A stretch of DNA of 64,000 nucleotides from NCBI GenBank assembly GCA_902168105.1, contig CABHOY010000041.1, forward strand, positions 248,001 through 312,000, read 5' to 3'. The notes under the pieces were generated by a model. The model was not told where the DNA came from and ran no database searches. It was given only the letters and a program-made list of their open reading frames with translations. Position numbers and translations under genes: made by a program. Every line of letters starts with the position of its first letter. The first letter of the stretch is position 1. This DNA is from an uncultured Flavihumibacter sp. GTDB taxonomy: Bacteria > Bacteroidota > Bacteroidia > Chitinophagales > Chitinophagaceae. This document shows positions 45,408 through 54,900 of the stretch, piece by piece.

Positions 45408-46688
45408 TCAGGCAGTCTGGGCATCCCCAAGCTGCTTAGATTTTCTGGACCTCATGTAAACTACCAGGCATGTAAAAGCCACTATCAGGATAATAGGCAG
45501 CACTAAAGTAACCTGTAATACGTCAGGGCCTGCAAGGTTCTTTGCCTCATTCAGTGCGATAGCCTCAGGAGTGCCCTCGGCGGCAGCCGTATAAGCATCC
45601 AGGTTGGAACCTGCAGGAAGATGCTTAACGATCAACCCGTCATAAAATCCTCCCATGAACATAGTATATATCGATACGGCGAACATCCCCGCACCGCCCA
45701 TCAGGTTAAGCCCCAGTGCTCCGGATTGCGGGATATTCTCAGCAACAAAACCGATCATAGTCGGCCAGAAGTAACATACTCCGATACCGAAGATCACGGC
45801 TGCAACGAACACTGAGCTTCCTGTAAATGTGCTCAGCATATAAAGCCCTATAGCTGCGAAAATGGCTGAAAACAGGAGAACTCCCTGCGGCGCCAGCTTT
45901 TTAACGATCGGCTTGGCAAAGGCCCGGCCTACGACCATAATGCCGGTTGTCAATGTCAACAGCAGCAACGCATTATCGGTCACGTTTTTCAGCAGCATAC
46001 CTATCCACTGTCCCGTGAACAGTTCAGTGATCGCGGTCATGAACATACAAATCAGCATAAAGATGAACAGTGGCGTAAGTATTGCCTTGTACATGTCACC
46101 CTCAGAATAACCAGATGAAACCCTTTCCGTAAGCGGAAAATCAAGCCGTGAAAACAAAAAGCCATAGATCAGGGTAGGAATCAGCATCGTGGCCACCTGC
46201 AGCTGCCAGCCCAGATTTAGCTTGACAAACAAAGTAACCACCAATGTGCCGATCACGATACCTCCAGGAAACCAAAGGTGAAAATAGTTCAGCCTTGTTG
46301 TCTTTTCATTAGGGTAAAGTGCAGCTACCAGCGGATTGCAAGCCGCTTCTACCGTACCGTTGGCAATACCGATCAGCAGCGTGGAGAAAAACAGCGTCCA
46401 ATAACCCTGCGCAAAAATAGTAAGTGCTATACCTGCAAGGTGAAAAAGAAAAGCGATGACCAGTAGGCGTTTCATGCCGATAATGTCGACTATAACACCA
46501 CCGATGACCATCGCCAGTGGAAAACCCCAGAAAGCGGTAGCCGTAATGGTACCCAGCTGAGTAGCACTTAGCTGGAAATCTATCCCTAACTGATTCATCA
46601 TCCCTGCACGGATACCGAAGGAAAGTGAGGTTACTAACAATGCCAGGCAGCTTGCCCAGAATAACTTATTGGTTTGAATGTTCTTCAT
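45408..46688 (-). CDS. Major facilitator superfamily transporter
   Basis: A 426-residue membrane protein with about 12 helices in two halves. The first half includes TATAFWGFPLAMVIGGVIVD and the loop IIGMKRLL, a variant of the MFS signature between helices 2 and 3. A central cytoplasmic loop (LDFPLTERVSSGYSEGDMYK) divides the halves, and a short basic tail ends the protein. It resembles sugar-type MFS proteins of Bacteroidota, but substrate residues cannot be assigned. It stands alone with several palindromes in the 445-bp upstream region. Confidence 0.88.
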   Translation of the reverse strand: MKNIQTNKLFWASCLALLVTSLSFGIRAGMMNQLGIDFQLSATQLGTITATAFWGFPLAMVIGGVIVDIIGMKRLLVIAFLFHLAGIALTIFAQGYWTLFFSTLLIGIANGTVEAACNPLVAALYPNEKTTRLNYFHLWFPGGIVIGTLVVTLFVKLNLGWQLQVATMLIPTLIYGFLFSRLDFPLTERVSSGYSEGDMYKAILTPLFIFMLICMFMTAITELFTGQWIGMLLKNVTDNALLLLTLTTGIMVVGRAFAKPIVKKLAPQGVLLFSAIFAAIGLYMLSTFTGSSVFVAAVIFGIGVCYFWPTMIGFVAENIPQSGALGLNLMGGAGMFAVSIYTMFMGGFYDGLIVKHLPAGSNLDAYTAAAEGTPEAIALNEAKNLAGPDVLQVTLVLPIILIVAFTCLVVYMRSRKSKQLGDAQTA

Positions 46689-46755
46689 ATACGTGGTTTT
46701 GGACGTGAAAATTTAATGTTTTAGTATCTGGGTTCTTTCATCGGCCACGGCCCCC

Positions 46756-46777
46756 TACCTTAAGGTATGGCGCCATA
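46756..46777. promoter_or_regulatory. Two abutting palindromes before the MFS gene
   Basis: TACCTTAAGGTA (46756-46767) and TATGGCGCCATA (46766-46777) are each perfect 12-bp palindromes and share the TA between them. They lie 68-89 bp upstream of the MFS start, a good place for operators. Confidence 0.45.
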
Positions 46778-46905
46778 TCTACTTCACATCCTATGGTTTC
46801 ATCACAGGGACTTTATTAGCTGTTCGCCGGTATATTTTGGGGGATGTTTTTCTTGTAATGCCGACATTTACTCAGATCTACGTTCGCACCGGATTAAATT
46901 ATAAA

Positions 46906-46921
46906 AAAAGTTCGAACTTTT
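46906..46921. promoter_or_regulatory. 16-bp palindrome AAAAGTTCGAACTTTT
   Basis: A perfect 16-bp palindrome about 218 bp upstream of the MFS start and 213 bp upstream of the divergent small gene. It is a candidate operator with no identified regulator. Confidence 0.42.
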
Positions 46922-47133
46922 CTCATATTTGATAAGAAAAGCACAATATCATAGTTATTATAAATATAATATAAATTTTGAAGATTACGATGATTACCTA
47001 AAATAGAAAATGCTTACTACCAGCTAGGTATAGCTCGAACAATTATGATACTGTATTTCCTTGTATTCAGGACTTGAAACAATTCCACTAAATCCTGCAC
47101 ATTGGGCACGGTTTAGAAACAAATCAAATTTCG

Positions 47134-47568
47134 ATGGAAATGACACTAATAATTAAAGCATTTATCTTATCGCTATTCACTTACCAAGTGCTTACAGTGG
47201 CCACGGAACGGAATCCGACTTTGTATAAGGTTGTAGTAGAGGATACATTAAAGCCTGTTTTATACCTCTATGTTGATCAGCTCCCAAAATTTAAAGGTGG
47301 AAGTGATTCGCTAAATGAATTTGTCAGGAAAAATTTCACCTGGCCTAAGGAAGATATATGTTTTGAAGGTACCATTATGACATCATTCATTATTGAAAAA
47401 GATGGGATAGTGAACAACGTCAAGACAATCCCCAGCCATTGCCTTCCCTGCGAAAGGGAAGCAATAAGGCTAATTTCAAAAATGCCGTCCTGGATTCCTG
47501 GGAAAGTGAAAAATCGGACTGTCAGGACGATCATTTACTTTCCGGTGAAATTCATTTTAGAGGAGTAG
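47134..47568 (+). CDS. Small exported protein with TonB C-terminal-like domain
   Basis: A 144-residue protein. A hydrophobic N-terminus (MTLIIKAFILSLFTYQVLTV) looks like a signal peptide or anchor. The remaining part follows the TonB C-terminal pattern: PKFKGGSDSLNEFVRKNFTW, GTIMTSFIIEKDGIVNNVK, a cysteine pair in SHCLPCEREA, and a WIPGKVKNRTVRTIIYFPVK end. It lacks the proline-rich spacer of a true TonB. Such short TonB-C proteins are frequent in the phylum and may serve in envelope protein contacts. ExbBD partners are not nearby. Confidence 0.78.
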   Translation: MEMTLIIKAFILSLFTYQVLTVATERNPTLYKVVVEDTLKPVLYLYVDQLPKFKGGSDSLNEFVRKNFTWPKEDICFEGTIMTSFIIEKDGIVNNVKTIPSHCLPCEREAIRLISKMPSWIPGKVKNRTVRTIIYFPVKFILEE

Positions 47569-47601
47569 AGAAGAATATAGAGTTCACGCTGTCTGAATCT
47601 C

Positions 47602-48027
47602 CTAATTCAACTTTTGTCTCAATGTATTAGCCGCAATAAACCAGATAAGCAGCATAGGGAGTATGATCATCAGTGAAAGTCGAGGCAGAGAATGCATCAG
47701 GGTAGACATCTGTCCCATAGTCGCTGATACCAGGAACAAATAAATAAGAAGAATACCACTTCCCAACAAGCCATGTATAACACCAACTTTAACGTAAGGA
47801 TTCCCCCTTTCAATTTCTCCTATTGCCCGCTTGCCCAAAAAATAAGATGAACCGAACAACAGTGCAAAAAAGCTCAATACCAGCGGGTTTAATTGAGCCT
47901 GGATATAGAATAGTATGCCATTAGCAAAATCTCCTCTGGTCTCTGCCACCAGCCAGATCAATTCAAGGAGGATCACGGCGTACAATGTTATCTTACATAC
48001 TTGTTTCCCTGCTTCGTGTCGGTTCAT
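47602..48027 (-). CDS. Four-helix membrane protein of unknown function
   Basis: A 141-residue integral membrane protein with four hydrophobic segments: ITLYAVILLELIWLVAE, LNPLVLSFFALLFGSSYFL, VGVIHGLLGSGILLIYLFLV and SLMIILPMLLIWFIAA. I recognise no family. It is convergent with the TonB-C-like gene (33-bp gap) and divergent from the YrhB-like gene (100-bp gap). Confidence 0.7.
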   Translation of the reverse strand: MNRHEAGKQVCKITLYAVILLELIWLVAETRGDFANGILFYIQAQLNPLVLSFFALLFGSSYFLGKRAIGEIERGNPYVKVGVIHGLLGSGILLIYLFLVSATMGQMSTLMHSLPRLSLMIILPMLLIWFIAANTLRQKLN

Positions 48028-48127
48028 ATTAATTCAAGTTAAATATTTCGAAGGGTACAAGATAAGCATTGAAATACATACTTTCTTTAAAGAAATGTTA
48101 ACTTCGCCGCTTCGTAAAAAAGACGTT

Positions 48128-48616
48128 ATGCTATCCTTTCAAGAAGCCCGGGACATCGCCGCCAAAATTGTTGAACAATCCGGTTCTTCGAACCGTTATG
48201 ATATAATAATTATTGATGCTCATATTATTGAAACACCGTACGCATGGGTCTTTCCCTATAATACAAGGGGGGCACTGGAAGGAGATATTTTTTGTGCGTT
48301 AGGCGGTAATTCTCCAGTTTTTGTGAGTAAAAAGGACGGAACAGTTTCAACTTTCCCTTCCTATCTTACGACTGAGAGAATGATCGATCAATATGAAGAA
48401 GAACGGGAAATAGGCCACCTGAAATTGATTACCAACGTCTATGCGGAAGTAGCTAAATTACTGAAGCTCAAACAAGTCCTTAATTTATCGCAAGAAGAAC
48501 TGGCTAATTTAAAGGTGAATCAAAATCCTACTATTTGTAAAGGGTCCAAAACAAGGTTAGATAAGCTCGCAGCGCTATTAGCTGAGAATGGGATACATAT
48601 TTTCCTAAACGCCTGA
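48128..48616 (+). CDS. YrhB/Imm35-like protein with XRE-like C-terminal tail
   Basis: A 162-residue protein from ATG 48128 (MLSFQEARDIAAKIVEQSG); ATG 48095 is an alternative. Residues about 1-95 follow the YrhB/Imm35 pattern: YGWVF-like YAWVFPYNTRG, ALGGNSPVFVSKKDGTVSTF and a YEEE end. The last 50 residues (LNLSQEELANLKVNQNPTIC, then LDKLAALLAENGIHIFLNA) resemble a shortened XRE/HigA-type helix-turn-helix. Imm35 proteins neutralise polymorphic toxins, yet no toxin gene is adjacent. A stand-alone or antitoxin-like role is possible. Confidence 0.7.
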   Translation: MLSFQEARDIAAKIVEQSGSSNRYDIIIIDAHIIETPYAWVFPYNTRGALEGDIFCALGGNSPVFVSKKDGTVSTFPSYLTTERMIDQYEEEREIGHLKLITNVYAEVAKLLKLKQVLNLSQEELANLKVNQNPTICKGSKTRLDKLAALLAENGIHIFLNA

Positions 48617-48710
48617 TCTCTTCCCCCCTTCCTGTCCAGGTTGCAAAAACATCTTCAAATTCAATATCAGTTTTCTCGGGAATGAGAAGTATTGTTTTAA
48701 TATCGACCAT
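48531..48710 (-). pseudogene. Short minus-strand ORF, possibly a truncated gene remnant
   Basis: This 59-residue frame begins MVDIKTILLIPEKTDIEFED and looks like a real protein N-terminus (a beta strand then an acidic helix). Roughly its last half is antisense to the 3' end of the YrhB-like gene and looks arbitrary. The best reading is the 5' stub of a gene whose remainder was lost when the YrhB-like segment arrived or rearranged. The parent family is unknown to me, and chance coding is possible. Confidence 0.4.
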
Positions 48711-48774
48711 TACTGCCTACTTTATTAACGTTATGGGATCTACATAATTAAGATACGCGGCCGGAAATATCACA

Positions 48775-51700
48775 CTACTCCCCCACTTCCTTATCCAGCG
48801 AATCCTTGTCACTCCCTCTTTTCAATCTTACCTGTGGATTCGTCTGTGTCCCTGTTACACTGAACGGCACACCCCAGATACCTAAAGGCGGCAATCCAAT
48901 ACGGCCCTTCAGGTTCAGCCTTCCATTAAAACTTACCTGCCCTTCAAAGCGGGGACGGAAACCGGCAATACGCATCTTGGTCCGCTCGATCGTAATGATG
49001 TTGTTACTGATAGTTGATCTAATATCTACTTCGGATAGGTTCGGATCTTTAATATTCCGCTTGGTGGTATTGCTGACAGCATTAAATAATTTGAAGCCTT
49101 TCAGTTTTATCTTCTTCAGTGATAACACCCCTTCTCCTTTCAGGGAAGGATAGATCAGGCGCATGTTCTCACCGAACTTCCCATTGATACGGTAATCCAG
49201 TCCGACGATGCCGCTGGCGGAACCTGCGGATGATACCATATCATGAAATAACCTGATCTCGTTATAAGCACGTTTGATGTCAAACTCCCGTGCATTAATA
49301 TGGTAGTCGAATGTGGCACTCTCTTCGTTCTGACTGGCATATTGCCCTTCCATTTCAACAGGAGCTCCAATAATATTGAAGCCTGTCTTGGTCAATTGCA
49401 AACTGCCGTTGTCCATTTGCAACTGACCCTGAAAATGCTGTATATCTATCCCCCGGAAACCAACTTTACCTGCTGATGCGTTCAGCGTCAGTGAGAGGTT
49501 ATCGGGTATCACGACAACCCCTGAAGATCCCGGATCATCGCTGCTATTAACGTTGCTATTGGAAGATACCAGTTCATCTATCAGGATGTAGCTGCTCTTC
49601 AGGTTAAAAGCTCCCTGCAAACGTTGGTCCTTCTGCGTGGCATAGCCGATGAGGTTATACAAATGACCATCCAGGTGAAGGTCTGATTTACCATAATGTG
49701 CGTCGAATTGATCGAACCACATTTTATCTTCCTCGAAACGGAAAACCCCGTTATTGATTAAAAAAGGCAGTGGGAATGCGGCCGCTTTTAGTGAGACATC
49801 CCTGAGTGTCAGCGTTCCTTTATTAAACAGCTTGTCGTACTGGCTGTTCATGGCGTCGCTCTTCGTGCCCTGCAGGTTCAGATCAGCCTTCACATAACCT
49901 TTGGCTTCATATCCTTCCTTGCCCAATACCTGGTATATCTTACCAAGATCTATGATACCATTGGCAAGAATATTATAGTGCAGATCATCGAAATTATTCA
50001 GCGCAGCTTTGAGCGTAAAGGCCTGTCCTTCAAATTCAAAAGACACCGGCTTTATATCAATTTTCAGATCATGCAAGCTACCGGCGGTATCTGTCAGGGT
50101 AGCATTCACATTGATCTTCTCAACAGGATGTTTGTAGTATTTCGTTTGTACTACTCCGTTGTTCATATTGAGTGCAGCTGTTGTTACAGGGAAGAGGTTG
50201 TTCGCTGGCCGATAGATCCCTTTACTCTGGATATTAATGCTCAGATCACCGGTCATATCTACACCATCCAGCGGATAGAATTTCTCAACATCAGCCAGAT
50301 GCAACAGTCCTTTCAGGCTGCCGTCCACGTGTGGTTCCTGTACATTGTTCAACTGCAGATATCCTTTGAGATAGTTACCCAATACTTCGGCATTGAGTTT
50401 ACTTACGTCAACATGTACATTGGCATAGTTATTATCCGGGCAGGAAGCCTGCACATCAAAGCTGACCCGACGGATAGGTTCCTTCACCCCCCTGAACTTC
50501 AGATACCCGTCGCTGAGACTGGATTTAAAATCAAATACAGGAATACTGCTGATCACTACATCTGACTCATGTCCCGGGCCATTGTTCACTGTATACTGCG
50601 TATATCTGCCATCTGCCTGTAACTGAGCCAGTAGGCGGCCTTTCAGGTCAAAGGCATCCCAGCCCATAGCTTGCGCCCATTTATCCATGTCCAGATCAGC
50701 GCTCATTTTTGCATGGATATCAGGCCTTCCCAGTCCGGTCACTTTAATATCTGAACTGAAATATCCTTTATCCAATTTAAAGAATGCAGAGTCAACATTG
50801 ATGGTAAACTTGTCGGGGTTCATTTCCGGTAGCTTTGCCCGGAAATCAAGACGTAAGCCTTCTATAGCAGAAGGTGCGCCGGCACTGGCAATCGTTCCTT
50901 CTCTTACTTTCATATGAAATGCGAGATCGGGCATCTTGTTAGTCTTCGCAATATATTTCCCTGTCAATGAAGCATTTACTTCTGCATCTCCTTTGATATC
51001 GGTATTTTCCATCCAGGTGGTATACTTGGCAGGCAACGCACTAAAGAGCGCCTCCAGTGTAGATTCACCTGAAGTGAGTTTAAAATCTATTTTATAGCCG
51101 TTCTTCAGGAAGCTGAATGCACCATTCAGCTTCATTGGCAGCTGATTGATCTTCAGATCATTCCTCTCAAAAACGAAGTTCAGTGATTTCGTATTGATAC
51201 GTGTGATCAGGTTGCCGTCCAGTTTTTTGGATTGTATATAGGGAATATCTCTGTAGGACAGATCAAATGAAGCGACGCTGATATGTGAGTACAGGTCAAA
51301 CTGAGATTTATCCAGGTCGCCTTTTCCGGTGTAGTTCACCTCTTTAGCTCTTATTTGTAAGGCTAGGGATTTATCATTGTAGAAGATCTTACAATGTTCC
51401 AGCTGGATCCGTTCAATTTTTAATGATACATTGCTGCTATCGGCGTTTTTGCCTGAGGAAGGAGAAGGCTGATATACGTTGTAATTGGGACGGCCTTCAG
51501 TATCCACCAATACGTGGATGTTCCCCTTTGTCAGATAAATCTTATCGACCCTGGTAGTACCTGAAAAAATACTGGCCAGGTTTACACCCAACGATACTTC
51601 CCCGGCAGATACCAATGTATCCTGCTCGAAAGGAGATGATCCTTTCAGGCTAAAGTCGTACAGGGTAAGCGTCAGTGAAGGAAAATGATTAAAAAAAGAT

Positions 51701-51870
51701 AACCTTGCCTTTGAAAAATTGATCTCGCCAGTGATATTATGATTTGTCCAGCTCTTTATTTTATTTGAAACGGCCGCGGGAAACAGGAGCGGCAACAGAA
51801 AAAGTATCAGTAACATTCCCCCGGCAGTTATTGAAATAATTTTCAACGTCTGCCATGCGGTTCTCTTCAT
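48775..51870 (-). CDS. AsmA-family large envelope protein
   Basis: A protein of about 1031 residues (ATG 51870, MKRTAWQTLKIISITAGGML; ATG 51885 is possible). A single N-terminal membrane helix (about 10-32) is followed by a long periplasmic chain of repeated beta strands with the AsmA opening (KIKSWTNHNITGEINFSKARL) and an AsmA C-terminal-like end (LRIAGFRPRFEGQVSFNGRL, PPLGIWGVPFSVTGTQTNP). AsmA/TamB-type proteins are bridge-like and linked to lipid transport and outer-membrane integrity. It lies 95 bp after the GT2-GH fusion gene on the same strand and may be co-transcribed. Confidence 0.88.
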   Translation of the reverse strand: MKRTAWQTLKIISITAGGMLLILFLLPLLFPAAVSNKIKSWTNHNITGEINFSKARLSFFNHFPSLTLTLYDFSLKGSSPFEQDTLVSAGEVSLGVNLASIFSGTTRVDKIYLTKGNIHVLVDTEGRPNYNVYQPSPSSGKNADSSNVSLKIERIQLEHCKIFYNDKSLALQIRAKEVNYTGKGDLDKSQFDLYSHISVASFDLSYRDIPYIQSKKLDGNLITRINTKSLNFVFERNDLKINQLPMKLNGAFSFLKNGYKIDFKLTSGESTLEALFSALPAKYTTWMENTDIKGDAEVNASLTGKYIAKTNKMPDLAFHMKVREGTIASAGAPSAIEGLRLDFRAKLPEMNPDKFTINVDSAFFKLDKGYFSSDIKVTGLGRPDIHAKMSADLDMDKWAQAMGWDAFDLKGRLLAQLQADGRYTQYTVNNGPGHESDVVISSIPVFDFKSSLSDGYLKFRGVKEPIRRVSFDVQASCPDNNYANVHVDVSKLNAEVLGNYLKGYLQLNNVQEPHVDGSLKGLLHLADVEKFYPLDGVDMTGDLSINIQSKGIYRPANNLFPVTTAALNMNNGVVQTKYYKHPVEKINVNATLTDTAGSLHDLKIDIKPVSFEFEGQAFTLKAALNNFDDLHYNILANGIIDLGKIYQVLGKEGYEAKGYVKADLNLQGTKSDAMNSQYDKLFNKGTLTLRDVSLKAAAFPLPFLINNGVFRFEEDKMWFDQFDAHYGKSDLHLDGHLYNLIGYATQKDQRLQGAFNLKSSYILIDELVSSNSNVNSSDDPGSSGVVVIPDNLSLTLNASAGKVGFRGIDIQHFQGQLQMDNGSLQLTKTGFNIIGAPVEMEGQYASQNEESATFDYHINAREFDIKRAYNEIRLFHDMVSSAGSASGIVGLDYRINGKFGENMRLIYPSLKGEGVLSLKKIKLKGFKLFNAVSNTTKRNIKDPNLSEVDIRSTISNNIITIERTKMRIAGFRPRFEGQVSFNGRLNLKGRIGLPPLGIWGVPFSVTGTQTNPQVRLKRGSDKDSLDKEVGE

Positions 51871-51965
51871 AGTAGCACTAAGCATAAGGTATAGGATCGT
51901 TTATTTGCACTCCTCTAGCGGCGCAAAGATAGACATTCCTACAAATGTTTAAAAAAAATAAGATG

Positions 51966-54900
51966 TTAATCTGCTTTTTTAAACGGTGTGTTAAGTGAGG
52001 CGTGGGCACTTACGGCGTAACCATCTTTACTCACCACCAGGTATAAGCGGTACAGTTCAGGGGAATCGGGAATGGTCAGGTCAAGATCGGGGCCTGTTCC
52101 TACAGGACGCATATAGATGGCATTACCCCAACCATCTGTTTTGTAAAGGAACCATTCAAATTTCAGTTTATAGTTGATGGAATGGCCAAGATTCCACTGC
52201 CCGTTATAAACCAGCGCGTGATAGGTTAACACTGTTTCCGGATAAGTGATGCGGGCAGGACGCAATATCTTAATGGCTGGTAACGGCGGGCCAGCTCTAT
52301 CGATATGCCAGAGGCGGGCCAGTTGGGAATAAGCTGGTTTATAATGCCGCTCAAGATCGAGCAGTCCGTTAAAAGTAACTGCATTCCGGCTTTGCTGGTC
52401 CTGCCAAGCCCTGATAAACAGCGGTTTCCCCGCACCTGCCGCAATGTATTGACTTACGTTCATCGCACTGGCAAAACAGTACACCTTCGTCTCTGGCAGG
52501 GTAATGGAACTTGTATCATCCGGAACTGCAAGTCCCAGGCAGGCTATTTCAGGCAGTGCGCTGGCAAATGTCTCCAGTGTAGCATGAACGGTTTCGTCCA
52601 GCGGAACGTCCAGTGTTACCGGTCGTTCCGGATCAACTGCTTTGATCTCCCGCACCAGTTCCCGTAGCGAGGTTAAATATTCATCCTGATACCTCAATAA
52701 CGCTGGTTTCGTGTACCTTAAAGCTAAACCGGACCAGGCATTATTTGAGAGATGCCAACCAATAATACTGCTGTCATCTTTTCTTTTCTTAATGGTAGCG
52801 ATCACTGACTTCGTAAAATCGTTCCAATCCCGGTTACTGCTGAAATCCCCTTCCACATCAGGCATCCAGAAGGCATATTGCACGTACATGCCCAGTTCAT
52901 TTGCCACTGCCAGGATATTGTGGTCGTATACGCCGGGGCCATATCGCCTGATCGTGTTAATGCCTATTCCCCGCATTTCTTTCAGGTCCCATTGCACTAC
53001 CTTTCTCGTCAGTGCCTGCTGGTTCCTGAACCAGGGACTACCTTTCACATACACCACCCCACGAATACTATCCATTATATGTTCCTGATAGCGGGTTCCA
53101 CTGATGGTGTCAAACGGCGTCAGTGGCCGGATGATATCCTCATCATTTTTCTGCAGCATGTGCATAGCCTGCAGCGATCTGGCGGGCTTTGATAACTTCC
53201 AGTCAAGTACCCCGCTGTCTTTCTTACTTACCATGTTTACGTCGTAACTGCTATTGAAAAGAACAGCGGCTTTTATCTCGGGAAAGCGGGCCTGCATATC
53301 TGAAAAGGCCTCTTGCAACCAGTGCTGCTGGTTGCCTTCCTTTTTCAAAGAACCTAATTCGGCCACTATAACAGGTAAACCAGTACGAAATAGCTGTTTC
53401 TGATGATAAGGTGTATAAAGCTCGTTAAAACTGTACCATTGTCCGTCGGGATTCTTACTGCCATAATTCAATATGGTTACGCCCAGCCAGTCAACATAGC
53501 CATTACCGGGATAATACTTCGCCACTGCTTCCGGTTTCCACGGGTTCCATACCCAGATGACATTCCTCACGCCCGCATGACTAAAATAATCATGCACATA
53601 TTTCCACGCCTGCACGTATTCTGCTGCCGTATTATGTCCTGTGCCCGACCAGGGATAAGCCGGGTTATCCGGCTCATGTCCGAACCTGATAAAAACAGGC
53701 CGTTGCAATGCCTTCACCCGGGCCACGAACTTCTTCAGATAATCGTCAAAGTATCCCTGACTGATGTGAAGCATCATTTTCCTTTCCCGGCTCAATGCTG
53801 TATCGTTACGGGTAGTCCGGAACAACGCGGCCCAGGGTTCCCAGGTGATCATGGGCACGGCGGCTGTACTGTATATAGCGTTCATCAGGGAATCCTGCGG
53901 GAAACAATGCGGCGCATCTCCCCAGGGAATATAACAGGAGATGATATTGAAGTGGCTATTGCCCATCTTATTGTACGAGCTAACTTCCTGCATAGATGTT
54001 ATACCGGAAGCATCGGCGGGGCTGAAAATACCAGTAAGGAAGACCGGCTGTTTTACCACCGGCTTGCCTGCATAACTGGCGGGCGGTTTCGCATCTTCAT
54101 AAACAAGCCACACTGTAAGGGCGCAAACAATCAACGTAAGCGGCAGCGCGGTCTGTCTTACTACTACGTATAAGCTATGCCGTAACTTCCATATAAGCCT
54201 TTTAAACGCGTAGTAGTGATGATATAACCACTCGGTCAGTGTAGCAGGCGGATATGTGGATATGCGCCCCCGCCAGATGCCTGCCAGTATATTGAATAAC
54301 ATGATCAGGCAGTTCAGAAAGGCTATACCTGCCATTACCAAAGAAAAAGGATTCCAATCCCGCCATAACCCATACGCGATGGCCCCCGCAGAAATAAGGA
54401 ACACGGCGGCATTGGGTATGAACAGTTTCCAGTCGGTACCTTCTTTATCATCTTTTGGTGTGGGGATATAAGGCACTTTCCTGCGGATCAACGTATATAT
54501 CAGCCCTACAATATAGATCCACCAGGTGCCGATCAGCAGCAATCCGCCTACCATATGAAACCCGCTTTCTTCTTCCCCCATCACCCAACGTTGCACAAAA
54601 TGCCTGATGAGAAGGGGGATGCAAACATAAGGAAATCCGAGTATTGCAAATGACAGCAGGTCGAGTTGAAATGGAATAACACCCAGCACCAGCGACAATA
54701 CCGGTACCAGGAAGTTGATAAAGCTGATAATTCCTACGAAGTAATGAAACGGCAACGTGCCATAATGCAATTTCTGTCGCCAGGTAAAATGCCTGAACAA
54801 TTGAGGATAGGCTGTCACCAACAGTTCGAAAGTGCCGCGCGACCATTTCAGCTGTTGTTTATAATAGGCAGAAAGCGTTGACGGCACCAGCCCTAGTGTT

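Larger units (their letters stand above)
46689..47133. other. Intergenic region upstream of the MFS gene
   Basis: This 445-base stretch separates the divergent MFS and TonB-C-like genes. It has no supported ORF. It contains three palindromes (46756-46777 and 46906-46921, listed separately) and an AT-rich half near 46950. Confidence 0.55.

Noticed and set aside
53403..54173. A 256-codon plus-strand open frame opposite the GT2 fusion gene
   Set aside because: It lies wholly antisense to a strongly supported gene, has no recognisable domain and has an unusual Arg/His/Cys-rich composition typical of shadow frames.
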